DNA of 64,000 nt from AP-15 sp963799085 (GTDB taxonomy: Bacteria > Pseudomonadota > Alphaproteobacteria > ATCC43930 > CGMCC-115725), in assembly GCA_963799085.1 (NCBI GenBank), contig CAWCWA010000004.1, positions 181,313 through 245,312 on the forward strand, read 5' to 3'. The notes beneath the pieces are model-generated. The model saw nothing but the letters and a program-made list of their open reading frames with translations, did no database searches and was not told where the DNA came from. Below, piece by piece: positions 17,360 through 26,416 of the stretch. Made by a program: the position numbers and the translations under genes. The stretch's first letter is position 1; every line of letters begins with the position of its first letter.

Positions 17360-18304
17360 TCACGCGCGACGCTCGTACCACCCGCCGCGCCGGAAGCGTT
17401 CGAGATAGGTGGGCAGGATCGCTTCGACCGGGGTGGCGGCGATGGCGAGGCTCTTGAGCGTCATCGCGCTCGAGGAGACGACATTGTCGTGTTTCAGTAG
17501 CTCCACTTGATCAGGGGTCAACGGCGGGTCGGGGAGAAGCGACATCAATCGCGCCTGCAGCGTAGCAAGCCCGAAGGGCAGGTTGACGAAGAGCCGCTTG
17601 CGCCGGATCTCGACCAGCATCAATTCCAGAAGCTCACGCAGGGTGTAGACCTTGGGGCCGCCCAGTTCGTAGGTGCGCCCCATTGCCGCCGGTTCTTCGA
17701 GGCAGGACATGACCGCGGCTGCGACATCATCGACATAGACCGGCTGCATCCGCGTCTCGCCGCCGCCGATCAGCGGCATCACCGGGGAGACCATCGCGAT
17801 GGCGGCGAATCGGTTGAAGAACTGGTCTTCCGGGCCGAATACGACCGACGGGCGTAGGATCGTTACGGTCGGAAAGGCGTCGCGCACCGCCTGTTCGCCC
17901 GCCGCCTTGCTGCGCGCGTAGGCCGAGGTCGAGCGCGGATCGGCGCCGATCGCCGAGATGTGCACAAAGCGCTCGATGCCGGCGTCGCGCGCCAATCGCG
18001 CCAGCCGCGCGGGCCCGGTGTGGTGTATCAGGTCGAGCGTCTGCCTACCGCTTTCGCGCAGGATGCCGACACAGTTGACGAGCGCGTCGTTGCCGGCAAG
18101 GAAGGCCGGCAGCACGTCTTCGTCGCCGATCGACACGTTCAGGGTCGCGATCTGGCCGACATTGCCCATCGGCTTCAAAAACTTGGCCTCCTCGGCGTTG
18201 CGGCAGCCGACGGCCACGACATCGCCGCGGGCGGCCAGCCGCCTGACAACGTATCGGCCGATAAAACCCGATCCGCCGAGCACGACGGTTCGGCGATATG
18301 CCAT
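17360..18304 (-). CDS. NAD(P)-binding protein, complex I NDUFA9-like SDR family
   Basis: A 314-residue atypical short-chain dehydrogenase with the nucleotide-binding motif VLGGSGFIGRYVVRRL at the N-terminus. Overall it resembles the NDUFA9 assembly/accessory subunit of complex I, common in alphaproteobacteria: VHISAIGADPRSTSAYARSK, ILRPSVVFGPEDQFFNRFA and YELGGPKVYTLREL. The catalytic Tyr-Lys pair appears as YARSK. The start at 18304 is preceded by GGGGGAGAGC, stronger than the alternative 18 bases upstream. Complex I genes are not in this window. It diverges from the zinc dehydrogenase gene. Confidence 0.88.
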   Translation of the reverse strand: MAYRRTVVLGGSGFIGRYVVRRLAARGDVVAVGCRNAEEAKFLKPMGNVGQIATLNVSIGDEDVLPAFLAGNDALVNCVGILRESGRQTLDLIHHTGPARLARLARDAGIERFVHISAIGADPRSTSAYARSKAAGEQAVRDAFPTVTILRPSVVFGPEDQFFNRFAAIAMVSPVMPLIGGGETRMQPVYVDDVAAAVMSCLEEPAAMGRTYELGGPKVYTLRELLELMLVEIRRKRLFVNLPFGLATLQARLMSLLPDPPLTPDQVELLKHDNVVSSSAMTLKSLAIAATPVEAILPTYLERFRRGGWYERRA

Positions 18305-18415
18305 GCTCTCCCCCGCCAGCATCGACCGCTATGAGGCCGCGCAGCCCTCTTCTATAACGCAGCGCGGGCGGTGCCGAAAGAACATGGCCGCCCTCGCAGC
18401 AAAGGAAATCGAGGG

Positions 18416-19543
18416 ATGAGCGACCAATCGCGGATCAGCAACGCGTTTCCGGTACCGCAGCGGATGAAGGCCTGGGTGCTGGGGGGACCCGAGGAACTCT
18501 TCTTCGTCGACAAGCCGGTGCCGCAGCCGCAGGCGGCCGAAGTGCTGGTACGGGTCGATGCTGTGGCGATATGCGCCACCGACCTCGAAATCCTGCGCCA
18601 CGGCGTGCCAGCGACGGTCGAGGGCGGCCTCCCGTTCAATAAGAATTTCACGATCGGTCACGAATATATGGGAACCGTGGTTGGGCTCGGCCCGGCGGTT
18701 GACGAATATGCGATCGGCGACCGGGTCACGGTCGAAGTCCACGCCGGCTGCGGCCGCTGCCCGCGCTGTCGCCAGGGGATGTACACCTCCTGCCTGAATT
18801 ACGGGGATCGGGCAAAGGGGCACCGCGCCAACGGCTTCACCACCGACGGCGGCTTCGCCGAATACGCGGTCAACAACATCAACACGCTCGTCCACGTTCC
18901 GGACGACATGACCGACGCCGAGGCGACGCTTGTCGTCACCGCCGGCACCGCGATGTACGGGCTGGATGTGCTGGGCGGGCTGGTCGCCGGCGAGGGCGTC
19001 GCAGTGACCGGGCCGGGACCGATCGGGCTGCTCGGCGTGGGTGTGGCCAAGGCGCTCGGCGCCGACCCCGTGATCTTGACCGGGACGCGCGACCCCCGGC
19101 TCGAACTCGGAAAAAAGCTCGGCGCCGACCATATCATCAATGTCCGACGCGAAGACGCGGTTGATGCGGTCCGGCGGATCACCGGCGGCAAGGGCGTGCA
19201 GTTCGTCATCGAGTGCTCGGGCGCCCCGACCGCGCTCGACGAGGCGGCGCGGATGGTGGACCGCGGCGGTCGGATCTGCCTCGCCGCCTTTCCGCACGAG
19301 CCGGCGCCCGTCGATATCGCTCACATCGTGCGCAACAATATTTATGTCTATGGAATCCGGGGCGAGGGGCAGAGCGCGACGCACCGGGCGATGGCGATGA
19401 TGAAGCAGAAGCGCTTCGACGCCCGACTGATCCACACGCACACCTTTGCGCTCGCGGAGTTGCCGATGGCGCTCAAATACGCGCGCGAGCGGATCGAGGA
19501 TGCGATCAAGGTAGTGGTCAAGACGGCGCCCGATCGCCATTGA
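18416..19543 (+). CDS. Zinc-dependent alcohol dehydrogenase, MDR family
   Basis: A 375-residue medium-chain dehydrogenase. Catalytic zinc ligands are in AICATDLEIL (Cys) and GHEYMG (His-Glu); the structural zinc cluster is CGRCPRCRQGMYTSC. The Rossmann motif is GPGPIGLLGVGVAKALGAD, followed by TRDPRLELGKKLGAD. It resembles threonine, sorbitol or L-iditol dehydrogenases; the substrate is not known. The ATG at 18416 has AAAGGAAA upstream. The stop codon lies inside the tRNA-Leu promoter. Confidence 0.87.
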   Translation: MSDQSRISNAFPVPQRMKAWVLGGPEELFFVDKPVPQPQAAEVLVRVDAVAICATDLEILRHGVPATVEGGLPFNKNFTIGHEYMGTVVGLGPAVDEYAIGDRVTVEVHAGCGRCPRCRQGMYTSCLNYGDRAKGHRANGFTTDGGFAEYAVNNINTLVHVPDDMTDAEATLVVTAGTAMYGLDVLGGLVAGEGVAVTGPGPIGLLGVGVAKALGADPVILTGTRDPRLELGKKLGADHIINVRREDAVDAVRRITGGKGVQFVIECSGAPTALDEAARMVDRGGRICLAAFPHEPAPVDIAHIVRNNIYVYGIRGEGQSATHRAMAMMKQKRFDARLIHTHTFALAELPMALKYARERIEDAIKVVVKTAPDRH

Positions 19544-19568
19544 CATCGGCTTGAGGCGGACCTATGTC
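19540..19568 (+). promoter_or_regulatory. Sigma70-type promoter of tRNA-Leu
   Basis: A perfect -35 hexamer TTGACA (19540-19545) is followed by a 17-base spacer and a -10-like TATGTC (19563-19568). Transcription would begin at about 19575, six bases before the tRNA. The -35 overlaps the stop codon of the alcohol dehydrogenase gene. Confidence 0.65.
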
Positions 19569-19580
19569 CCGCGGTTCCAA

Positions 19581-19667
19581 GCCCAGGTGGCGGAATTGGT
19601 AGACGCGCTAGATTCAGGTTCTAGTGGGCGAAAGCTCGTGGAAGTTCGAGTCTTCTCCTGGGCACCA
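19581..19667 (+). tRNA. tRNA-Leu (anticodon CAG)
   Basis: The acceptor stem pairs GCCCAGG with CCTGGGC, the discriminator is A and CCA is encoded. The anticodon arm is CTAGA-TTCAGGT-TCTAG with anticodon CAG at 19615-19617, which reads CUG leucine codons, frequent in this GC-rich genome. A long variable arm (tgggcgaaagctcg) marks a class II tRNA, and GTTCGAGTC forms the T loop. The length is 87 bases. Confidence 0.97.
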
Positions 19668-19702
19668 TATTGTAAGTTCGCACCTCATCGCCGGGGCGGC
19701 AG

Positions 19703-20314
19703 ATGACCCATTTTCTGCACCGGGGCGATCTGCCCGAGGGCGTGGATTTCGGCGCATCCGTCGCGATCGACACCGAGGCGATGGGCCTCAACCCTCACCG
19801 CGACCGCCTTTGCCTGGTGCAGCTTTCCGCCGGCGATGGCGACGCTCATCTCGTCCAGTTCGAACAGGGCGCCTACGACGCGCCGCGATTGCGTCGTCTG
19901 CTCGCAGATCTCGACGTGACGAAGCTCTTTCATTTCGCCCGATTCGATCTCGCCATGCTGTACCGGTATCTTGGGGTCATGGCGACTCCGGTCTACTGCA
20001 CCAAGATCGCGTCGCGGCTGGTGCGGACCTTCACCGACCGGCACGGGCTGCGCGACCTATGCAAGGACCTCCTCAACATCGATTTGTCGAAACAGCAGCA
20101 AAGCTCCGATTGGGGCGCCAACTCCTTGAGCGAGGAGCAGTTGCGCTACGCCGCCTCGGACGTGCTGCATCTGCATGCGTTGCGCGCGCGACTCGATTTG
20201 ATGCTGGCGCGGGAGGGACGCGAGGCGTTGGCTCGCTCGTGCTTCGAATTCCTGCCGCATCGCGTGCTGCTTGATCTCGGCGGCTGGGCGGAGCAAGACA
20301 TCTTCGCGCACTGA
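19703..20314 (+). CDS. Ribonuclease D-like 3'-5' exonuclease
   Basis: A 203-residue DEDD exonuclease domain protein: AIDTEAMGLNPHRDRLCLVQL carries the first Asp and Glu, FHFARFDLAML the third Asp, and YAASDVLHLHALR the last Asp with Tyr (DEDDy). The HRDC domains of E. coli RNase D (375 residues) are absent, as in the short alphaproteobacterial form. It probably trims 3' ends of tRNA or other structured RNA; the position just after a tRNA gene may be chance. It starts the run leading to kdsD and the lpt genes. Confidence 0.9.
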   Translation: MTHFLHRGDLPEGVDFGASVAIDTEAMGLNPHRDRLCLVQLSAGDGDAHLVQFEQGAYDAPRLRRLLADLDVTKLFHFARFDLAMLYRYLGVMATPVYCTKIASRLVRTFTDRHGLRDLCKDLLNIDLSKQQQSSDWGANSLSEEQLRYAASDVLHLHALRARLDLMLAREGREALARSCFEFLPHRVLLDLGGWAEQDIFAH

Positions 20315-20401
20315 CGGGCGCACTCACGGGGGGTGCATTTCCTGGTGCAACGATCGAGCGCGACGAGCCTGTCGTCGGCACCTAAAGGTGGGGCGGCGGC
20401 G

Positions 20402-21364
20402 ATGCGGCGAGACGCCGATCTCGCGGTCGCTCGTCGCGTCATCCAAGCAGAAATCAGCGGTCTCGAAAGTCTCGCGGCGTCGCTCGACGAGGCGTTCGCC
20501 GCCGCGGTCCAGATGAGCGCGGCGGTCAGAGGACGGGTCATCGTCACTGGTGTCGGCAAGAGCGGCCACGTCGCGCGAAAGATCGCCGCCACTCTGGCTT
20601 CGACCGGGACAACAGCGCAGTTCGTTCATCCGGTCGAGGCCAGCCACGGCGACCTCGGCATGGTCGGAGCCGCCGATGCGGTGCTGGCCCTGTCGAATTC
20701 GGGGGAGACGGCGGAACTCGCCGACATCATCGCCTATACGCGGCGCTTCGACATCCCGCTGATCGCCATAACCAGCGGCGCGCGCTCGACATTGGCGCAG
20801 GCGGCCGATGTCGTCCTGCGGCTGCCCGGCGCGGCCGAGGCCTGTCCGATGGGGCTGGCGCCGACTACCTCGACGACGATGATGATGGCGCTTGGCGACG
20901 CGCTGGCGCTCGCGCTGATCGAGCGGAAGGGGTTTTCGTCGGCGGATTTTCGCCGCATCCATCCGGGCGGACGGCTGGGGCGCCGGCTGCTGCGGGTCGC
21001 CGACATCATGCATGCAGCCGCCACCGTGCCGCTCGTCGCACATGAAGCAGCCATGTCAGAGGCGCTTCTGGTCATGACCGCCAGCGGTTTCGGCTGTGTC
21101 GGCGTGCGCGATGATCGGGGCCGGCTCACCGGCGTCATCACCGACGGCGATCTGCGGCGGCATATGGACGGCGCGCTTCTGGCGCGCAAGGTGAGTGAAG
21201 TCATGCATCCTTCACCGAAAACGATCGGCGCCGCTGCGCTCGCCGCCGAAGCGTTGGGGGTGATGAACCGGAACGCCATCACGGCGTTGTTCGTTGTCGA
21301 TCGGTCGCAGCGTCCGATTGGGTTTTTGCACATGCACGACTGCCTGCGCGCCGGTGTGGCATGA
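20402..21364 (+). CDS. kdsD: Arabinose-5-phosphate isomerase KdsD (KpsF/GutQ family)
   Basis: The enzyme converts ribulose 5-phosphate to arabinose 5-phosphate, the first committed step to Kdo of lipid A-core. A SIS domain (VTGVGKSGHVARKIAATLAS, VEASHGDLGM, LSNSGETAEL) is followed by two CBS repeats (VADIMHAAATVPLV and VSEVMHPSPKTI). The ATG at 20402 gives 320 residues, the usual length; an in-frame GTG at 20333 adds 23 residues without similarity. Its stop overlaps the lptC start (ATGA), so they are coupled. Confidence 0.94.
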   Translation: MRRDADLAVARRVIQAEISGLESLAASLDEAFAAAVQMSAAVRGRVIVTGVGKSGHVARKIAATLASTGTTAQFVHPVEASHGDLGMVGAADAVLALSNSGETAELADIIAYTRRFDIPLIAITSGARSTLAQAADVVLRLPGAAEACPMGLAPTTSTTMMMALGDALALALIERKGFSSADFRRIHPGGRLGRRLLRVADIMHAAATVPLVAHEAAMSEALLVMTASGFGCVGVRDDRGRLTGVITDGDLRRHMDGALLARKVSEVMHPSPKTIGAAALAAEALGVMNRNAITALFVVDRSQRPIGFLHMHDCLRAGVA

Positions 21365-22284
21365 TGGGGCGAGGCGGATTGGGCGCGCTGGATCAGCAGG
21401 TGGGCCCGGAAGTGGGCCGCAGGCCGGCGCCGCAGCTGCATGGCCTGCGGAGGTGGCGGCGCGGCAGGACGGTCGACCGCTACAGCCGCCGGGTTGCGCT
21501 CCTCAAACGGGTGCTGCCGGCGATCGGATTGACCCTGCTGCTGCTGGTTGCGGCGTGGCCGCGGCTGGTGCCGCTTTGGGAGAGCGTGCGGTTCAGCCTG
21601 CCGACGATCGATCTGCGCGAAGCGCGCGAACTCAAGATGCTCAACCCCCGCTATGCCGGCCTCGATCGCGAAGGCCGCCCTTTCGTGCTGACTGCGGAGG
21701 TCGGCCGCCAGGTGCCGGACCGCAACGATTTGATGTCGCTCGAGAGGCCCGAGGCCGATTTGACCTTGCGTCCGGGCACGGTTGTCGCGCTGAGTTCGGC
21801 GACGGCGCTCTATCAAACTCAGGCGCAGCTGCTCGATCTGTTCGACGATGTCGTGATGGTTCATTCGAATGGGACGCGGTTCGTGACGCGCCGCGCGCAT
21901 GCGGATTTAGCCGCGAATATCGCCGACGGCCATGATCGGGTCGAGGGGCACGGCCCGTCTGGCGACATTGCAGCGCAGGGCTTTCGGATTGCGGACAAAG
22001 GGGAAAGCATTGCTTTCATCGGTCCGGCCCAGCTGGTGTTGAAGGGGGCGCAACCCCACCATGCTGCGCCCCCGCCGCCGACTGTGCCAGCCGAGGTGGC
22101 GCATGCCGCGGCTGCGGTCGAGGCGGCGGCGCTGGCATTGCCGGCTCCGGTCGACGCGCCGCCACCGGCTGCCAAGCCGCAGCAGCCGGCGACGAAGCCG
22201 CATCCGGCCAAGGAGCAGCCTACGGAAGCGGCGCACCGGACGGGCAAACCCCTTGCAGCCAGGGTGAAGCGCCATGCCGATTGA
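21361..22284 (+). CDS. lptC: LPS export system protein LptC
   Basis: LptC is a bitopic inner-membrane protein that passes LPS from the LptBFG transporter to LptA. A single helix lies near residues 48-65 (LLKRVLPAIGLTLLLLVAAW), then a periplasmic beta-jellyroll region with the family patterns LNPRYAGLDREGRPFVLTAE and VVMVHSNGTRFVTRRA. The C-terminal 80 residues are Pro/Ala/Lys-rich and probably disordered; the protein (307 residues) is longer than E. coli LptC (191). The ATG overlaps the kdsD stop and the end overlaps lptA by 11 bases. Confidence 0.9.
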   Translation: MMGRGGLGALDQQVGPEVGRRPAPQLHGLRRWRRGRTVDRYSRRVALLKRVLPAIGLTLLLLVAAWPRLVPLWESVRFSLPTIDLREARELKMLNPRYAGLDREGRPFVLTAEVGRQVPDRNDLMSLERPEADLTLRPGTVVALSSATALYQTQAQLLDLFDDVVMVHSNGTRFVTRRAHADLAANIADGHDRVEGHGPSGDIAAQGFRIADKGESIAFIGPAQLVLKGAQPHHAAPPPPTVPAEVAHAAAAVEAAALALPAPVDAPPPAAKPQQPATKPHPAKEQPTEAAHRTGKPLAARVKRHAD

Positions 22285-23308
22285 AGCGGCGGATGGGATC
22301 GAGCGGCGACGTCCGATCGCGCCGCTGCGGCCCCTTTTGGTCCGGCTGGCGGCGCTGCTGGCGCTCTGTCTTGCGGCGAGCCTGCCAGCAGGCGCCCAAG
22401 GGCTCAATCTTGGCAATATCCCCGACGACAAACCGGTCGAGATTTCGGCCGACTTCGGCATTGAGTGGCGGCAGGACGCTCAGGTCTACATCGCTCGCGG
22501 CAACGCCGTGGCCAAGCGTGGTGCCAACGAGGTGCACGCCGACGTGCTGACCGCCCATTATCGTCCGAGCAAGACCAAGAATCCGGATGGCGGTACTGAA
22601 ATCTACCGGCTCGACGCCGATGGGCATGTCGTCATCAAGGGCGAGACCCAGAGTGTCATCGGCGACCAGGCCGTCTACGACGTCGACCAGCAGATCGCGG
22701 TCGTCACCGGCAAGGCGCTGAAGCTGACGACGTCGACCGACACGGTGACGGCGCGCGACAGTCTCGAATGGTACGATCAGCAGCAGATGGCGGTCGCCCG
22801 CGGCGACGCCGTGGCGGCGAAGGAGGACAAGCGCATCCGCGCCGATGTCCTGACCGCCTATCTGACGAAGGAAAAAACGGCTTCCGCCGACGGCAAACCT
22901 CCGGTCAAGGCGATAAAACAATCGTCGCCGCCCAAACCCGCCGCGGCCAATGCGCTCGGCCAGGGGGGCAGTTCGAAGATCAGTCGGGTTGACGCGCAGG
23001 GGAACGTCGTCGTGTCGACCGCCACCGACGTCGCCCGCGGTGATTATGGCGTGTACAATGCCGACACCGGCATCGCCACGCTCCTCGGCAATGTCACGAT
23101 CACCCGCGGACAGAACGCGATCAGAGGACAGTATGCCGTCATCGACCTCAACAACAACATCAGCCGCATGATGACCGTCGCCGCCAAGCCCGGCCAGCCG
23201 GCGCCGCGCGTCGAAGGTCTGTTCGTGCGCCAGGACAATTCGGGCGGTTCGCCACCGGACGGCTCGAAGTCCGGGGAAAAGCCTGCTGCCGGGGACCGCA
23301 AGCCGTGA
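22274..23308 (+). CDS. lptA: LPS transport periplasmic protein LptA
   Basis: LptA forms the periplasmic bridge for LPS. A signal peptide (LVRLAALLALCLAASLPAGAQ) precedes the OstA-like beta-jellyroll: PVEISADFGIEWRQDAQVYIARGNA, then repeated strands VYDVDQQIAVVTG and YGVYNADTGIATLLGNVTITRG. At 344 residues it is about twice the E. coli protein and carries a Lys/Pro-rich insert around residues 195-235. The start overlaps lptC, and the stop overlaps the GTG of lptB. Confidence 0.92.
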   Translation: MPIEAADGIERRRPIAPLRPLLVRLAALLALCLAASLPAGAQGLNLGNIPDDKPVEISADFGIEWRQDAQVYIARGNAVAKRGANEVHADVLTAHYRPSKTKNPDGGTEIYRLDADGHVVIKGETQSVIGDQAVYDVDQQIAVVTGKALKLTTSTDTVTARDSLEWYDQQQMAVARGDAVAAKEDKRIRADVLTAYLTKEKTASADGKPPVKAIKQSSPPKPAAANALGQGGSSKISRVDAQGNVVVSTATDVARGDYGVYNADTGIATLLGNVTITRGQNAIRGQYAVIDLNNNISRMMTVAAKPGQPAPRVEGLFVRQDNSGGSPPDGSKSGEKPAAGDRKP

Positions 23309-24105
23309 GGCGGGCGGTCAGGACGCGGCCGGTCGCCGCCGCTGGCTGGCCGAGGCTCGTCGCCGCCAATCCCGATCTGCCGGCGCCCGGGCTGACCGGC
23401 CGTGGACTCGGCAAGAGCTTCAAGCGCCGGCCGGTGTTGCGCGGAGTCAACATCTCGGTCGCCCGAGGCGAGGTGGTCGGGCTGCTCGGCGCCAACGGGG
23501 CAGGCAAGACCACCTGCTTCTACATCATCACGGGTTTGATTGCGGCCGATACCGGGACGGTCACGCTCGATGGCCGCGACATCACCGACCTGCCGATGTA
23601 CCGCCGCGCACGCCTCGGCATCGGCTATCTGCCGCAGGAGGCCTCGATCTTTCGCGGGCTGACCGTCGAACAGAACATCCGCGCCATCCTCGAACTGGCG
23701 GAGCCGTCGCCGGAGATGCGCGAGGCCATGCTCGAGGAACTGCTGGCCGAGTTTGCGATCGACCATTTGCGCCGCGCTCCGGCGATGGCGCTGTCGGGCG
23801 GCGAACGGCGAAGATGCGAGATCGCGCGCGCTCTTGCGACCCAGCCGCACTTCATCCTTCTCGACGAGCCGCTCGCAGGCATTGACCCGATCGCGGTCGC
23901 GGACATCCGAGACCTTGTCGCCCATCTGAAGGACCGCGGCATCGGTGTCCTGATCACCGATCATAACGTACGCGAGACGCTCGATATCGTCGATCGCGCG
24001 TATATTTTACATGATGGTCAGGTCCTGATGGAGGGGATTCCCGCCGAAATTGTTGCCGATGTCGATGTAAGACGCGTTTTCCTCGGCGAGCGGTTTAGCC
24101 TATAA
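23305..24105 (+). CDS. lptB: LPS export ABC transporter ATP-binding protein LptB
   Basis: The ATPase that drives LPS extraction by LptFG. Walker A GANGAGKTT is at about residue 62, the Q-loop is YLPQEASIFRGLTVEQN, the signature is LSGGERRRCEIARAL, Walker B is FILLDEPLAGIDP, and the switch His is in ITDHNVRETL. The GTG start at 23305 overlaps the lptA stop. The N-terminus before GLGKSFKRRPVL is about 30 residues longer than usual, so translation could begin later. The lptF and lptG permeases are not in the window. Confidence 0.94.
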   Translation: MRRAVRTRPVAAAGWPRLVAANPDLPAPGLTGRGLGKSFKRRPVLRGVNISVARGEVVGLLGANGAGKTTCFYIITGLIAADTGTVTLDGRDITDLPMYRRARLGIGYLPQEASIFRGLTVEQNIRAILELAEPSPEMREAMLEELLAEFAIDHLRRAPAMALSGGERRRCEIARALATQPHFILLDEPLAGIDPIAVADIRDLVAHLKDRGIGVLITDHNVRETLDIVDRAYILHDGQVLMEGIPAEIVADVDVRRVFLGERFSL

Positions 24106-24127
24106 GGCGCTCCGAACGGAGCGTGAT

Positions 24128-25621
24128 GTGAGTAAGATAGGTTTTTCCCAGCGGCTTGAGCTTCGCCAGTCGCAAGCTTTGGTGATGACCCCGCAGCTGC
24201 AGCAGGCGATCAAGATGCTGCAGCTGTCCAATCTCGAACTGAGCGATTTCATCGAAGCCGAGGTGCAGCAGAACCCGCTGCTCGAGCGCCGCGAGCCGTT
24301 GCCGCAAGAGGCCGAGCCCGCTCGCGAAGCGGCGCCCGCGGAGGATGGGCTTCCCGTCGCGCTGCCCGAAACATTGAGCGGCGACTTCACCCCAGATGCT
24401 TCGGAGCACTGGCAGGCTGCCGCCGGCGCCGAGGGGGACGGCTCGCTCGATTTCGGCGGGGAGGCGCAGTCCTGGCCGAACCGCAACGGCACACTGGGCG
24501 CGCACGACCGCGTTGGCTTCGAGCAGACCGCCACCCGGCCGCGCACCCTGCGGGAGCACGTGATCGAACAGATCGGTGCCGATCTCGATCAGGGTGACCG
24601 GGTGATCGCGCTCCACCTGCTCGATCTTCTGGACGAGGCGGGCTACATCAGCGGGTCGCTCGACAGCATCGCCAGCCTGCTCGGCTGCAACCTGGCGCGG
24701 GTCGAGGCGGTCCTGTCGCGGCTGCAGCAGTTCGAGCCATCCGGCATCTTCGCCCGTGATCTGACCGAGTGCCTGGCCTTGCAGCTGCACGACCGGAACC
24801 GTCTCGATCCAGCAATGCAGGCGCTGCTCGATAATCTGCCATTGCTGGCGGCGCGCAACATCCCGGCGCTGGTGCGGGTCTGCCACGTCGACAGCGAAGA
24901 CATCGTCGAGATGATCGCCGAGATCAAATCGCTCGACCCTCGGCCCGGACTGGCCTTCGACCCGCCGCTAGCGCAGCCCGTCGTCCCCGACATCCTGATG
25001 CGGGCGCAACCCGACGGCTCGTGGATCGTGGAACTCAACAGCGAGACCCTGCCGCGAGTCCTGGTTAACAACACCTATTACGCGCGGGTCAGCCGGGCGA
25101 CGCGGAGCAAGGCCGAAAAGGACTATCTAAGCGATCGTTTGCAGGCCGCCAATTGGCTGGTCAAATCGCTGCATCAGCGCGCCACCACGATCCTCAAGGT
25201 GGCCGCCGAAATCGTGCGGCAGCAGGACGCCTTCTTTCGCCGCGGCGTGCAATCGCTGCGGCCGCTGATCCTGCGCGACATCGCCGATGCAATAGGTATG
25301 CATGAGAGCACGGTCAGCCGAGTGACCAGCAATAAGCACATGGCAACGCCGCGCGGGCTCTATGAGCTGAAATATTTCTTCACTTCGTCAATCCCGGCGG
25401 CGGGCGGCGGCGACGCACATTCGGCCGAGGCGGTGCGCCACCGCATCCGTGGGCTGATCGACCGCGAGGCGGCCGAGCATACGCTTTCTGATGAGCGGAT
25501 CGTCGAGTTGCTGCAGCGCGAGGGTGTGGACATCGCCCGCCGCACTGTCGCCAAGTACCGCGAGGCAATGCGGATTCCGTCTTCGTCGAAGCGGCGGCGC
25601 GACAAGCTTCTGGCGTTGTGA
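24128..25621 (+). CDS. rpoN: RNA polymerase sigma-54 factor RpoN
   Basis: A 497-residue sigma54. Region I is Gln/Leu-rich (LELRQSQALVMTPQLQQAIKML), then an acidic spacer, the core-binding domain, the helix-turn-helix ESTVSRVTSNKHMATPRGLYELKYFF and the RpoN box ARRTVAKYREAMRIPSS for -24 recognition. It starts with a GTG at 24128. It is in the conserved alphaproteobacterial order lptB-rpoN-hpf-ptsN, which ties nitrogen and carbon regulation to the PTS-Ntr branch. Confidence 0.96.
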   Translation: MSKIGFSQRLELRQSQALVMTPQLQQAIKMLQLSNLELSDFIEAEVQQNPLLERREPLPQEAEPAREAAPAEDGLPVALPETLSGDFTPDASEHWQAAAGAEGDGSLDFGGEAQSWPNRNGTLGAHDRVGFEQTATRPRTLREHVIEQIGADLDQGDRVIALHLLDLLDEAGYISGSLDSIASLLGCNLARVEAVLSRLQQFEPSGIFARDLTECLALQLHDRNRLDPAMQALLDNLPLLAARNIPALVRVCHVDSEDIVEMIAEIKSLDPRPGLAFDPPLAQPVVPDILMRAQPDGSWIVELNSETLPRVLVNNTYYARVSRATRSKAEKDYLSDRLQAANWLVKSLHQRATTILKVAAEIVRQQDAFFRRGVQSLRPLILRDIADAIGMHESTVSRVTSNKHMATPRGLYELKYFFTSSIPAAGGGDAHSAEAVRHRIRGLIDREAAEHTLSDERIVELLQREGVDIARRTVAKYREAMRIPSSSKRRRDKLLAL

Positions 25622-25727
25622 GCCGGCGGCAGAAATCGGCGGCGGGGGCCTGCGGCGCTTGACCGTGGTCGCGAGCGGCCCCACCTTCGGCATCGGGGCT
25701 TGCGCCGGGATGCATGCGATCGGATCG

Positions 25728-26339
25728 ATGCAGCTGACCATCACAGGCAAACAGATCGACACCGGCGAGGCGTTACGCCGCCATGTCGAGAGCGGTTTAC
25801 ACGCCATTCTCGAACGCTATTTCGGAAGTGCGATCGAGGCGCACGTCGTGGTCGCGCGCGAGGCGCACCTGACGCGCTGCGACCTTTCGGTCCATGTCGG
25901 CCGCGGCATCGAGGTCAACGCCGGCGCCGCCGCCACCGAACCCTATGCCGCTTTCGACGCCGCAGCCGAGCGTATCGCCAAGCAGTTGCGGCGCTACAAG
26001 CGCTGGCTGCGCGACCATCACGCCAAGGCGAAAGAAGCCGTCGAGCAGGCGACAAATTATGTGCTGGCGCCGGTCGCGGAAGAGGCGGAGGATGACGCGG
26101 TGCCCTCGCAGAGCGACGGCGGCAGCCCGGCGGTGATCGCCGAAATTCGCACCGATCTGCCGCACCTGACCGTCGGCGAAGCGGCGATGCGTCTCGACTT
26201 GGCGGGCGCGCCAGTGCTGCTGTTCCGCAACCGCTCGCACGGCGAACTCAACCTTGTCTATCGTCGGGAGGACGGGCATATCGGCTGGATCGATCCCGAA
26301 CTCGACCCGGCGCGGCGACAGCCGCGGCGCGATGCCTGA
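25728..26339 (+). CDS. hpf: Ribosome hibernation promoting factor HPF, long form
   Basis: A 203-residue HPF/RaiA-family protein that dimerises ribosomes in stationary phase. The N-terminal domain starts MQLTITGKQIDTGEALRRHV and contains YAAFDAAAERIAKQLRRYKRWLRDH. The C-terminal dimerisation domain has LTVGEAAMRLDLAGAPVLLFRN and HGELNLVYRREDGHIGWIDP, which defines the long type. The ATG at 25728 gives the canonical N-terminus; another ATG lies 18 bases upstream. It sits between rpoN and ptsN. Confidence 0.93.
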   Translation: MQLTITGKQIDTGEALRRHVESGLHAILERYFGSAIEAHVVVAREAHLTRCDLSVHVGRGIEVNAGAAATEPYAAFDAAAERIAKQLRRYKRWLRDHHAKAKEAVEQATNYVLAPVAEEAEDDAVPSQSDGGSPAVIAEIRTDLPHLTVGEAAMRLDLAGAPVLLFRNRSHGELNLVYRREDGHIGWIDPELDPARRQPRRDA

Positions 26340-26416
26340 CGCCGGCAAGCGCAGATGTCAGAACCCTCATTCCTTCGCCGCTATATGCGGCGCGCCGGGG
26401 CTGACCGGATCGCTTG

